Shown here piece after piece: positions 40,376-50,900 of a stretch of DNA of 64,000 nt. Under the pieces are notes generated by a model. That model was not told where the DNA came from. It searched no databases and was given only the letters and a program-made list of their open reading frames with translations. Each line of letters begins with the position of its first letter. Positions within the stretch are counted from its first letter, which is position 1. Origin of the DNA: Acholoe squamosa. Its lineage: Eukaryota > Annelida > Polychaeta > Phyllodocida > Polynoidae. The translations under genes were made by a program, and so were the position numbers. The DNA lies in the NCBI GenBank assembly GCA_949317995.1, contig OX439043.1:63772822-63836821 (forward strand), in the 5' to 3' direction.

Positions 40376-43117
40376 ATGACTGAGCTGAGCCCAGTTAGGG
40401 GAAATGGCTCAAATCGTGAGCTAGACTCCCCGATGGAGGATGGTGAAATCAAGTCACCACCCCAAGGTACGGAGTGGAGGGATCCACTAGAACACTACCC
40501 TGATGGGTTAGAAGATGTAAGAAGAAACTTACATCATGAACTGGATGAATTTGGAGACTCCTTATTCATGCCAGGAGGTACTTCGAAACCTGCACCAATG
40601 CATAAAAGTACTGCTCAATTTGGTAAATTACCATTTGAGGTACCAAAGCCTAGTGCAGGTATGTTTGAAACTCCATACAGTTCACGAATTAAACACCAAA
40701 AATGTGGATTCGAAAAGAACAAAATGGACGAGCTTGAAGACATGAGAGCTGAATACGAGAAGATCCAGAAGGATCTTATTACACTGACCGGAACCCGAGA
40801 CAAGATTCTGACTGAAAACAAACAGTTGATATCGGAACGTCTCGATTACGATCAGAGTTGTAGACGCCAACAACAATTGTTGTTGGATCAGATGGAGAAA
40901 GAAAAGCAAGATTTTCAACTCCAGCACGAACAGTATCGTGATGCACTATATACGGCGGATCTGGAATACAGAGCCTCGTATGATGAGTTGAATAGAACTA
41001 AACAAGAGTTAAATTCAACTCAATCGGCCTACGGCAAGTATCAAGAAGAGCTGAAGAAAATAGAATCAGCCTTCAAAGATGCTCGGGAAACGTACCAAAA
41101 ACAGACCGATGAGCATGAAAAACTCAAAGATCAATTGATACGCGAATCCACAGATTTGGCTGTTAAACAGACTAAAATGATGGATGATTATTCCGAACTG
41201 GAGGCTAAAGCTATCCAGATGTCAAAGTATCTAGAAGATACTGGTCGTGCAGTAGGCACTCTTGAATCAGACTTCACTGTTTCAGGAATTGCCCTAAACA
41301 CGACAAGTAACCAGATGTTCTCTTTGAGGGGCAATGACGGGGTAACAGAGACAACTGTACCTCGTTATGAAGGAGTAAAGAGTCATCAGGTTAGATTTAC
41401 AGATAATACCTCTATACCTCTTGGTCTAGGTACGGGAAATAAAGGGGATAATTCTGCGAGTGGAGCTAAACAAAGCCGCTCGGCAGGAAGCTCCACCTTT
41501 GACGGCGGATGGCCACAACAGTCACCTTTAGGGGGACCAAATGGCCCGTATGCCCAGTATGGATGGAATCAGTCCCAAACAGGAACGAATCCGTCCAATG
41601 GTAACACCCGGAACACGTCCGGAGGAACAACCGGACGAGCACCCGGAGGTTCCAGTACAGCTGGGGGGCAATCCGGATGTGATCAAGGATCCGGACCCTC
41701 AAGCGATCGTTCCAGGAGCAGACCCTCTGCCAGTGGGACTGGTTTCAATAATGGAAATCAGTCGTATGGAACAGGAGGAAACACTAATCCCAATAGTGGT
41801 TTCTTTAGCTTTGGTGGAAATACACAACCCACCAATGGTCCAGGGCCGGCTCCCCAAACCAGTGGATACACCTTTTCACAGGTGCCTCCATACGGAGCAG
41901 GGGGATCAGGAGGTGGAGGAGGACCACCATCCGGAGGCTTTGGAAGTACTTATGGTACGAATCCTCCAAGGAAAAAGAGACTCAGTCGCCGAGTATCTCT
42001 TTCTCCAGGGTTACAAGCGCTGCATGATTCTAATGCAGCGATTGCTAACTTAGGTGTTGATTGTTACAATCAAGGTCTGGACGATACGGAGATCATGGAA
42101 TGGAGTAAGGGTTTAACCCTTACTGGATCCACGAATCCGGCTCGTAGAGTAGCTAAGATACCTACCCCCTTTAATGCCAAGAACCCTTGGAAGGAGGAGT
42201 ATCAAGGCTGCGCGGATGTCTTTAACTGCAATGGATGGGGTAAAGCGGAAGCTCTGCCTTATTTAGTATGCTGGTTAAAGGAAGGCGACGGAAAAGGAGC
42301 CGTGGAACAATGGAGAGATTCTCAAATAACAGGACTCTCAGCCCATATGAAGTATGATGAACTCATAGAGATTGCTTCATATTTATATGGGAATATAGTT
42401 GGAGAAGACCCTTGGCTGACGTTCACTAAAAGAACACAGAAGCCCAAGGAGTCTGCCAAAGTGTTCGGCTTAGAATGTCAACGACTGTTGCATAAAGCCA
42501 GACCTCAATGGAGACTAGATGATGAATGCTTCCTAGATGAGATGTTTAAACAATTCATTGAAGGATTGCGGAATCAAGAACACAGGACAGTAGCCTGTGA
42601 AGCTTGGAAGAATGATGCCTCTTTGACAGATTTGTTCCAGTCCCTAGATCATTATGATCGAAAGGCCCGTATCTTTGCCGGGAAGGTACCCCAACGGATG
42701 TCAGCAATGATAATCCCGGAGGGAATACCCGAAACCGATTCATCCGAATCAGGGGAACCTGACGAAGATGAAAACGTTGGGGCCATTGGCCAAGGGAACC
42801 CCCGGTACAACCGGAACTGGGGAAAGAAACCGGGTTACGTCAAGGAGAAAGTGATCACTTCTAAACCTCCTGTGACTCACCCCGATACCAAACCCACGAC
42901 GGGTCCTTCTTTATCAGAGGACCTGGTTAACAATTTGGTAAAGAAGATTACTGAAAATCTTAGGAGGCCTAAGCCTGATAGGACTGTTGTGACATGCTTC
43001 CGATGTCAGGAAACTGGGCATTATGCTGCCGAGTGTGAGGCAGATAAGCCAGTTTATAGAAACACTCGTTACCGGAGCAATCCGGGTAAGGAGGACTCAG
43101 TGAAGAAGGAAAACTGA
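40376..43117 (+). CDS. gag: Gag of element 2
   Basis: 913 residues from ATG 40376. The N-terminal part (about 115-310) is coiled coil (repeated Glu/Lys/Leu/Gln heptads such as YEKIQKDLITLTGTRDKIL). Residues about 350-540 are Gly/Ser/Pro/Asn-rich and probably disordered. A Gag core follows (NPWKEEYQGCADVFNCNGWG, VFGLECQRLLHKARPQW), and a CCHC knuckle (CFRCQETGHYAAEC) near the C-terminus should bind RNA. The end is GAA AAC TGA, within the frameshift signal. The older copy at 53.4-55.4 kb has matching coiled coil, core and knuckle. Confidence 0.92.
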   Translation: MTELSPVRGNGSNRELDSPMEDGEIKSPPQGTEWRDPLEHYPDGLEDVRRNLHHELDEFGDSLFMPGGTSKPAPMHKSTAQFGKLPFEVPKPSAGMFETPYSSRIKHQKCGFEKNKMDELEDMRAEYEKIQKDLITLTGTRDKILTENKQLISERLDYDQSCRRQQQLLLDQMEKEKQDFQLQHEQYRDALYTADLEYRASYDELNRTKQELNSTQSAYGKYQEELKKIESAFKDARETYQKQTDEHEKLKDQLIRESTDLAVKQTKMMDDYSELEAKAIQMSKYLEDTGRAVGTLESDFTVSGIALNTTSNQMFSLRGNDGVTETTVPRYEGVKSHQVRFTDNTSIPLGLGTGNKGDNSASGAKQSRSAGSSTFDGGWPQQSPLGGPNGPYAQYGWNQSQTGTNPSNGNTRNTSGGTTGRAPGGSSTAGGQSGCDQGSGPSSDRSRSRPSASGTGFNNGNQSYGTGGNTNPNSGFFSFGGNTQPTNGPGPAPQTSGYTFSQVPPYGAGGSGGGGGPPSGGFGSTYGTNPPRKKRLSRRVSLSPGLQALHDSNAAIANLGVDCYNQGLDDTEIMEWSKGLTLTGSTNPARRVAKIPTPFNAKNPWKEEYQGCADVFNCNGWGKAEALPYLVCWLKEGDGKGAVEQWRDSQITGLSAHMKYDELIEIASYLYGNIVGEDPWLTFTKRTQKPKESAKVFGLECQRLLHKARPQWRLDDECFLDEMFKQFIEGLRNQEHRTVACEAWKNDASLTDLFQSLDHYDRKARIFAGKVPQRMSAMIIPEGIPETDSSESGEPDEDENVGAIGQGNPRYNRNWGKKPGYVKEKVITSKPPVTHPDTKPTTGPSLSEDLVNNLVKKITENLRRPKPDRTVVTCFRCQETGHYAAECEADKPVYRNTRYRSNPGKEDSVKKEN

Positions 43118-43152
43118 GAGGGGGTGTCCACAATGGCAACCGGATTACCCCC
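43108..43152 (+). promoter_or_regulatory. Predicted -1 ribosomal frameshift signal, element 2
   Basis: GGAAAAC at 43108-43114, gag stop TGA at 43115, a 5-nt spacer, then a hairpin: GGGGGTGTCC (43120-43129) pairs with GGATTACCCCC (43142-43152) as about 10 pairs with one G-U and one bulge, around a 12-nt loop. The protease frame is -1 to gag and open through the heptamer. The layout matches element 1 although the stem sequence is unrelated. Confidence 0.75.
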
Positions 43153-44253
43153 AGAGTGAGTGATTGCCATGACTGCCAGCCTATCGCAGCTTGCGGTACT
43201 GGCAAGAATCCTCTAGCGATTTCGCCCAGCAGTGAAGTTAAGGAGCCTGATCAGTTCCTTACTCATGAGGCTGGGGAGACTGATAGTACACCAGGTGTCA
43301 AGAACCGGCAGAAGAACACAGAGGGGAAACCCGATATCAGTCCAGAGGGAGCGGCCAATGAGTTGGCCAGGGTGGGGTGTGCCCAGTTCCCCCCGGGTCA
43401 TCCTTGTCTCGAATTCTTAAAGGGATGTGGATTTGACCTCGGCGCTAAGACGGAACTTGCTAAGTATGCAAGTAGTCCTACCTACTTGAAAGGTAGGAGG
43501 TGGTACGCAGTTGTATCTGTGAGTGGTAGATCCGCTGAGTTTCTTGTCGATACGGGTGCTAGCCACTCCTGTATTGCTAAGAGATTCTACGATCTTTTGC
43601 CTACGAATCATGAAACTTTCACAACGGAAGGAAATGCTCGTACGGCCGACGGTAGCATGATACAAACGTTCGGTAGAACATGTATGAGGTTCAGTCTACA
43701 GGAAGATAAAGACTTCATCCTTACCCCTACTGTGGCGAACATCGCGGATGATGGTATACTCGGTCTGGATTTTGCTGCATTATATGGAGCAAGGTTAGAT
43801 TCCCAGAGGGGAATATTGGAAGTGAGAGACCCGTACCATCTCGAAGTACAATGTGTACTTAGGCAAGTAAGCAGTGTAGCCAGTGTAGCCCAGACTGTTA
43901 AGATACCACCAGGCACAGCCTGTGATGTCTTATGTCGAGCGGACAGACAGTTTTCAGGAAAAACTGGAGTTGTAGAGCCAGACATGGCCATGTTGTCAAG
44001 TATCGGATTGGAATCCGCTGATGTTCTAGTAGCTAACGCTGCTTGGACGGTGGTTCCTATATCCAATACCGGTAACAAGACTGTCTATGTACAGAAGGAT
44101 ACGATCCTTGGATCGGTTGTCTTATCCGAATTGATAGAAGACTGTAAACATGTTTCGGCACCCGGAGCCCCTTCCTCACCCGAAAGGAGCCCGGAACTAG
44201 ACACTCTAGTAGCCGAAAGCCATGTAGAAAGTGATGAACAACGTGAGCTCTAA
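43108..44253 (+). CDS. pro: Protease region of element 2
   Basis: About 381 codons in the -1 frame of gag, with no early ATG, expected as a Gag-Pro frameshift product. A retropepsin motif is present (FLVDTGASHSCIA, Asp codon near 43550) with ILGLDFAALYG about 70 residues later as the second conserved element. It is an aspartic protease that would cut the polyproteins. The frame ends with TAA at 44251-44253, just before RT, and RT lies in another frame. The TAA sits beside a CTCT that may be a 2-base duplication. Confidence 0.85.
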   Translation, partial: GKLRGGVHNGNRITPRVSDCHDCQPIAACGTGKNPLAISPSSEVKEPDQFLTHEAGETDSTPGVKNRQKNTEGKPDISPEGAANELARVGCAQFPPGHPCLEFLKGCGFDLGAKTELAKYASSPTYLKGRRWYAVVSVSGRSAEFLVDTGASHSCIAKRFYDLLPTNHETFTTEGNARTADGSMIQTFGRTCMRFSLQEDKDFILTPTVANIADDGILGLDFAALYGARLDSQRGILEVRDPYHLEVQCVLRQVSSVASVAQTVKIPPGTACDVLCRADRQFSGKTGVVEPDMAMLSSIGLESADVLVANAAWTVVPISNTGNKTVYVQKDTILGSVVLSELIEDCKHVSAPGAPSSPERSPELDTLVAESHVESDEQREL

Positions 44254-47200
44254 CTGACTTGTTGTACAAGTACCGTAAAGCTTTTGCAGCACCGAGTGAA
44301 CAATTGGGGCGTACCGATAAAGTACTGCATACGATTGACACTGGTGAGAATGAACCTTTTAAGATTCCTTATAGAAGACTCCCACTAGCCAAAAAAAAGG
44401 TAGCTGAGGAGGAGATAGCTAAAATGCTTGAACAGGATGTAATAATTCCATCAACCAGTCCTTGGTCTAGCCCTGTGTGCATGGTGACCAAGAAAGATGG
44501 TAGCATCCGTTTCTGCATAGATTACCGGAAATTGAATGGTATGACCAAGAAGAATTCATATCCCTTACCACGGATCGATGAGACTATAGACTCCCTTGGA
44601 GGTAAGCAATGGTATTGCTCTCTAGACTTACAATCCGGGTACTGGCAAGTGGGTATGCATCCGAAAGATATGGAGAAGACGGCCTTTTCCAGTCATATTG
44701 GATTATTCCAGTATAATGTGATGCCGTTTGGATTGTGCAATGCACCGGCGACATTTGAAGCCATGATGGAAACTTTATTAAGTGACCTTTTATGGAAGAA
44801 ATGTCTCGTCTATCTAGACGATGTGATTGTCTTTGGAAAGACATACGAAGAATGCTTGGAAAATTTAGGTATGGTCCTGGAAAGGATCATAACTAATGGT
44901 TTGAAGCTGAAACCCAAGAAGTGCGATCTTTTCAAAAGATCTATTAATTACTTGGGGCGAATAATCTCGAATGAAGGGATTAAAGCCGATCCGGAGAAAC
45001 TGGATGCCGTGTCAAATTGGCAAGCACCCACGAATGCGAAAGAAGTTAGGTCCTTCCTCGGATTCTGTTCCTACTACCGGGACTTTATCCCAGGATATTC
45101 AAGGGTTGCCTTTCCTATCCAGAGTTTGTCCCACTGGACACCCGGGATCAGAAAGGAACGATTCCCTTGGGGACCCGAGCAAGACGAGGCCTTTATGAAA
45201 ATAAAGGATTTGTTTGCTATCACACCTGTGTTGAGATACCCCACGGAGAATGATCATTTCATTCTAGATACTGATGCTAGTAATGAAAGCATAGGAGCCG
45301 CCCTTTCTCAGGTCCAGGATGGGGTCGAAGTTCCTATAGCCTTCGCTAGTAACACGTTGAGTAAATCTCAAAGAAACTATTGTACCACTAAACGTGAGTT
45401 GTTGGCTGTGGTGGTCTATACGAAGAAGTTCAAGCACTTTTTGTGGGGGAGTGATTTCACTCTACGGACTGATCACTCTTCCCTCAGATGGTTATTGAAC
45501 TTCAAAGATGCAGAGGGGATGATAGGTCGCTGGTTAGCGCACCTATCCGAATTCGGTCTAAATCACAGCCAGATTGAACACCGAGCCGGGGCAAAGCATT
45601 TGAATGCAGATGCTTTGTCTAGAATCCCAGTGAGGAAATGTGCAAATGCTGAGTGCACTGATTGTGGAGCACACAATGCTGTGTTGGCAGGGGTTCGAGT
45701 TCCATTCGAAACCCATCCGGAACATGTCTTGAATTGGTCCTTGGAGACCATCAGGCAGTTCCAGAAGTCTGATGCAGTCACATCACGTTTGATTAAATTC
45801 CTTAATCAGGGTATCTGTCCCCCAAGACCCGTAGTGTCATTGGAGAACAGAGAGATGAGACGATTCTTAGCTCAATGGGCCGAGCTAAAAGTCCGGGATG
45901 GTATTCTGTTTCGATGGAAGAACCATTCTAATAGGAACAAAACCTTGCAAGTTGTCATACCTAGTGCTATGCGACGAGATATTATGTATTTCTGTCATGG
46001 ACATAGAACTAGTGGGCACTTTGGAAAGAAAAGGTCTCTAGAACGTCTGACCAGACGATACTATTGGCCCGGCATGAGTACAGATCTCACCCGATGGGTG
46101 GAGACCTGTCCCGAGTGCTGTAAGAACAAACCAGGACCCGGGTTAGGCAAGCTGCCATTATCCCAGGAACTGTTTGGTGTAAGGTTTGCTAGAATAGCTG
46201 TTGACATTATTAGTGGGATTCCCCCCACTCCTAGTGGCAACACGTGTATGATGGTCGTGTCTGACTATTATACCAAGTACACCCGAGTGTTCCCTTTACC
46301 GGATCATAAGGCTGTTACTTGTGCTATGGCCTTTGTAAAAGGGTGGGTGCTGCACCTAGGTGTCCCACTCATGTTACATAGTGACCAAGGCAGAGAATTT
46401 GAGTCTAGTCTGTGGCAGGAGACGTGTAATTGTCTGGCGATCTGCAAGACAAGAACTAATCCCTATAGACCACAGAGCGATGGACAAGTAGAGAGATTCA
46501 ATAGGACTTTGATCCAAGTATTGAAGTCTCTGGTAAATGAGCAGATGGATGATTGGGATGAACAATGTGAATTCGTGGTACATGCCTATAATGGCACTGT
46601 GCATTCGAGCACAAACTGTTCTCCTAATCTCCTCGTTTTTGGAGAGGATTTGATTATGCCAGCCGATTTGGTGTTCGGCGTAATAAGAATGAATCCGGAA
46701 GCCCCTTGCCAGGTGATGTTTGTAGAATCCCTACGGGATAATTTCAAACAAGCCTATGAGAGGGTTAGAGACGAGTTGCAGAAAACTGCGCGTTGGCAGA
46801 AAGTTGGCTATGACACAGGTCTAAAAGCTAGATTTTTTAATCTAGGGGATAGAGTACTGCGTCTACACCAACCTCTAGCTAACCTGAAATTAGCCAGTAA
46901 TTGGGATGGACCTTTCACTATAACTCAGGTTATTAGTGATTGCACAGTGATTATTAAATCACAGCTTGGTAAATGTTACAAGTCAAATGTAGCGAGACTA
47001 CGCCCATGGAGGGGGAGGGATACCTCCACCGAAATGTACGGCGATGGTCTATTGGAAGTAATGGAACAGAGTCGTGTTAAGCAACTCGAAGTGGTACCGA
47101 CCCGAAAGCAAGGACCCGGGCGGCCACGGAAGGTTGCAGACCCGAAGAGGGTGGTGCCCCCTGTCGTAACATCCGGAAAGCAGGGGAAGATACAAAAAGT

Positions 47201-47348
47201 CTCGGCAGGCGCAGGTAAAAATAAGAGGAAAGGTCCCTCTAAGGCTAAGAAGACCTTGGAAAAGGCTCTTATGGATACCAGGTCAATAAAAGAGGCCTCA
47301 AAACCTCTTAGACGCAGTCCAAGGTTGCTACAGACTGCCGTAACCTAG
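44247..47348 (+). CDS. pol: RT-RNase H-integrase of element 2
   Basis: 1033 codons, open from 44247 without an ATG, overlapping the protease frame by 7 bases in the -1 frame. RT: FCIDYRKLNGM and YLDD at 44811-44822. RNase H: FILDTDASNESIGAALSQ, then LRTDHSSLRWL. Integrase: HHCC zinc segment (HGHRTSGHFGKKR to CPECCKNK) and catalytic Asp codons at 46203 and 46383 with Glu at 46491 (D-x59-D-x35-E, the same spacing as element 1). The C-terminus is basic and ends RRSPRLLQTAVT; no chromodomain. All catalytic residues are present. How it is expressed is open: a second frameshift, or a recent inactivating indel. Confidence 0.92.
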   Translation, partial: ALTDLLYKYRKAFAAPSEQLGRTDKVLHTIDTGENEPFKIPYRRLPLAKKKVAEEEIAKMLEQDVIIPSTSPWSSPVCMVTKKDGSIRFCIDYRKLNGMTKKNSYPLPRIDETIDSLGGKQWYCSLDLQSGYWQVGMHPKDMEKTAFSSHIGLFQYNVMPFGLCNAPATFEAMMETLLSDLLWKKCLVYLDDVIVFGKTYEECLENLGMVLERIITNGLKLKPKKCDLFKRSINYLGRIISNEGIKADPEKLDAVSNWQAPTNAKEVRSFLGFCSYYRDFIPGYSRVAFPIQSLSHWTPGIRKERFPWGPEQDEAFMKIKDLFAITPVLRYPTENDHFILDTDASNESIGAALSQVQDGVEVPIAFASNTLSKSQRNYCTTKRELLAVVVYTKKFKHFLWGSDFTLRTDHSSLRWLLNFKDAEGMIGRWLAHLSEFGLNHSQIEHRAGAKHLNADALSRIPVRKCANAECTDCGAHNAVLAGVRVPFETHPEHVLNWSLETIRQFQKSDAVTSRLIKFLNQGICPPRPVVSLENREMRRFLAQWAELKVRDGILFRWKNHSNRNKTLQVVIPSAMRRDIMYFCHGHRTSGHFGKKRSLERLTRRYYWPGMSTDLTRWVETCPECCKNKPGPGLGKLPLSQELFGVRFARIAVDIISGIPPTPSGNTCMMVVSDYYTKYTRVFPLPDHKAVTCAMAFVKGWVLHLGVPLMLHSDQGREFESSLWQETCNCLAICKTRTNPYRPQSDGQVERFNRTLIQVLKSLVNEQMDDWDEQCEFVVHAYNGTVHSSTNCSPNLLVFGEDLIMPADLVFGVIRMNPEAPCQVMFVESLRDNFKQAYERVRDELQKTARWQKVGYDTGLKARFFNLGDRVLRLHQPLANLKLASNWDGPFTITQVISDCTVIIKSQLGKCYKSNVARLRPWRGRDTSTEMYGDGLLEVMEQSRVKQLEVVPTRKQGPGRPRKVADPKRVVPPVVTSGKQGKIQKVSAGAGKNKRKGPSKAKKTLEKALMDTRSIKEASKPLRRSPRLLQTAVT

Positions 47349-47902
47349 CCTGTTAACACAACGAGTGTGTTGTCCTGTACTGTGTACTGTTATATGTTGT
47401 AACCTAGTTCAATGTATATTTGAGCCGGTCAAGAGTCTCTGGAAAAGGTCCTATGACAATGAACCCATGGTTTTGGACGGATAATCCGGTGGATATGCTT
47501 ATGCTACCCATAAACTCCAGAATACCTAGCGAATTGTCATAGTCGAACCCTGAGTACGGACGGACGACCGATCGGGTATTGTATTGTTTTTATGTAAGGG
47601 CGCGTGACCTAATTAAGGGCACGCGGGAAAGTTGTTGACCCATTTTCGAATGGTCACGTGAGGCGCCGGTTTGATCATGCGCAGCGATTCAAGTTCGAGT
47701 ATCCCGCCATATTGTCTTATTCCTGCGAAGGAAGAAGACGTGGCCGAGGGTGGTCTTGCTCTTGTTGGAGTCTGATAGCCCGTGACAGCCATATTCCGAG
47801 GTGTGCCCTCGTTAAAAGGCACCCGCCTTTCACTGGGTAAGCAGTACTCACTGCTTATCCGGTGGATTGGGATATTTTATCCCCGAACAGCCACTTCTGT
47901 CG
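47349..47902 (+). promoter_or_regulatory. Region between pol and ORF3 of element 2: possible internal promoter and splice sites
   Basis: No coding. Motifs common in TATA-less animal promoters cluster here: TCACGTGA (47654), CATGCGCA (47676), CCGCCATATTG (47704) and a second GCCATATTCC (47789). Downstream are a donor-like CTGG^GTAAGCAG (47836/47837) and an acceptor-like TTTTATCCCCGAACAG ending at 47890, 12 bases before the ORF3 ATG. Either an internal promoter or splicing from the leader donor could express ORF3. Confidence 0.45.
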
Positions 47903-50900
47903 ATGGCAGAAGAGGCCATCCGTCTTGGCGGCGGTGCCGGTGCCAGCACCCCGCCAGAGTATGGAAGTGGTTCTCCCAAGAGTCCCACTTATACATACGA
48001 CGATCAGCAATACGATGCTGATTGTGATCAAATGGATCAACAAATGAATGTTGATCAGTACTTCTCTGGAGTAGACGATAGCGACGTAGAATCGTTCTAC
48101 GACGCATCCGACAACTCCAGACAAGTTAGTCCTGAACGCCGAGGCGTTCAACAACAAATTGATGTAGGTGAGCCTTATGTAGCCCCTCCATCCGAAGGTT
48201 TGAGTGGAGAACCGGCAGGAGCCCAGTCTCTTGACAGGGCTCTGATGCCACCTCCCCCTCAACTGCCGCCCCGTCTTGGTGGGAGTACCTCATTCGGTGC
48301 TTTGGGACCTGCTTCTCCGGTTGACAGGCCAATGCACCTAGAGCTGCCCTTCCCAGACAGTCCCGAATGGCATGATGTAGCCGGTCCATATGACGGACGG
48401 ATGTTAGCAATTTCCGAGGAAATGCTGATACCCACCTGTTATGGGACGCCCAGAGAGGTTGACGAGCGTGTTGTCAACGCAATCTGGGAATGTGCTCATC
48501 CGCAGTGGGCTAATACCTTTCCGGAGTCCTGGTTGATGGATTACCATCAGATGGCCAAAGGATTGGTAGTCCACTTATGGTTTCGTAAAGCCGTCTGGGA
48601 CGCAGAAATGGCTTTCCGAAGGAATACCTCTTATAGGCCTTCCTATGTGTCTGACAAAACGGGTTACACCGGTGTCAAGGCAGATGAGGTCTCTAGATAC
48701 ATAGACAGAGACCAGATCCTACTGTTAAGCACAGCGGATGAGTATGAAGCAGCAGGTAACGCTGTTGTGGATTACTGTCCAGGGGTCCCTATTACGTCTC
48801 AAACCATTGAGGCAGAAGAGGCCCGTATTGGTGTGTCTCCACTAGACAGACTCGGGGTAATACAAGACCTCGTAGTACGTCTATTGGAGAGACAGTATGC
48901 ACTGGCGCATCCGGAGTTAGTACCCGGACCCGCACCCGTGCAAGTAACAGCCAAGATGGCCGATCGGATGGACCGTCTCATGTCTCCTGCTGAAGCTCCC
49001 ACCTTGGGAGGCGCAGCAGTAGTACCTGAGAAGGCCCTACCTGATGCAGATGTTTCCCTTAAAACTGCTCAGTCTACCCCTACGAAGACTGAGCAAGTAA
49101 AGGAGAAAGCAGCTGGTGGAAAGGGTAAAACAACCCCCACCAAAGGTAAGGGTAAAGGGAAGCGGTCAGGAACCGAACCCTCTACCAGCACGAGTGTGGA
49201 CGACAGTACCCGAACCCGTCGGGTGTCTCCACGCTCGGCCAATAAGAAGGGCGCTAAGGCTTCGGATGTCTCCGGCAATGAGACGGACGCATCCGAGCCT
49301 GGCACTTCTACTAACGGCAGATCCCGCAGGAGGAATAAGAAGAAGGTTGACCAACGCAAACCTGAACCTATCGAGGTAGACGTTCAAGCTGATAATACAG
49401 AAGCTGAACCGGCTGTCCCAACCGTAAAAGTTGAGCTCGGTGTGCCAATCGTCAAGTTACACGACGTAATGGCCGATTTGAGCGGAGACGCTCAAGATGC
49501 TGCAGCCCAGGTCCTCGCGGGTCAACAACCCGTTGTGCAACCTGTGGATGTACCATCCGACCCGGAGGGAGAGGAGCCGGTTGACCCAGTTGTGGATGTC
49601 ACTCCGACTGACGAGCAAGAGGCTGCTATCTGGGCTAACGCCAATAGCAACTTTGCCGACTTCATTCCTCTACACAGGGGACACCTGAAGGGGAGTAAAT
49701 CCGTATGGAGACTGCCCCCTCGGATCACCTGTGAGAGGCAGGAAGATATGGAGGAGTGGCTTCGCAAGAAGCTCTCTGATAGAAAGCCGGCCAATATGTA
49801 CTGGATCTATTGGGAATTCGTTAAGAATTCGCCCAATGGTCTGTACAATTATGACCAGAAGGGCAAGCTCAAGTTTGCTCTAGATGAGTACTACGGGGAG
49901 GATCGTAAGGATTGTCCCTTCCAACGTTGTACTCAAAGTGAGGGTGAGGTTGAATTCTTCATCGAGAAAGACGCGTTCCTTCGTCATCTCGTGGAGGTTC
50001 ATATGCACCAGAGGCCGGAATATGTCTGCGACCGAGAGGTTGGCAAGAAATGTGCTAAATGCACAGGATGTGTCACCCCCCGACGCGGAGACATGGTCCG
50101 GCACTATGTGACTTCGCATGGAGAGGGCCTGGAGGCAGCCATAGATCGGGTGATGAAAATTCACTCCGAACTCTATGGCAACCTTAGGGGCCTCAATGCA
50201 GAGAAGTTGGCTTCCCTCACACCGAGTACGAAGCAGTTTGCGCCTACGGTTCCTGGTACTAACCAGAAACTAAAGGCTCGGTTTGCCCAGACTCCCGGGT
50301 CCGGCAAACTAGAGTACGCTCAGGAGGAGTACGATCTGTTAAACGAATGGAGAAGCAACAAGGCCCGCCGTCGTGGTGGGGCTTATGTAACTCCATCCGG
50401 AGAACAGGTCCGAAGCCGCAGGGATTACCGCCAGGGACCCTCTGTAGCAGATAGGAAGAGACAGGCGTCTGAATCTCCAAGCCGAGCCAGGTCACCACTG
50501 GAGGCGCTGGAGAGACAGACAAATGGGGGAAGGAAGAAGCCACATCTTCCATCTCCTACTGGAACTCCTTCCCATTATGGGCGAGCACCAACTCCACGAG
50601 GTGCACAGAACCCGACATTCTTTGGTGTCAGTGGACCGAGTGGCCAGTCCGCCCGGAAACACGCGCCTTTGAATGTCAAAGACCCGAAGCAGTACCCTGC
50701 TATGGGCCCACCCGGACCAGAGATGCAAATCTTTGATCAGTACGGGAGGGTCAAGCAGGAACTGCCGACAGTAGGAGGTCAAGCTCCCCGACCTACAATG
50801 AGTGCTGTGGTGAGACAACGTCCACCCGCACCATTGTTGACGGCCAAAGACCTTAGAAGGGAATTGTCACGGTTGCCCCTGGTTCAGGGATTACCAACTC

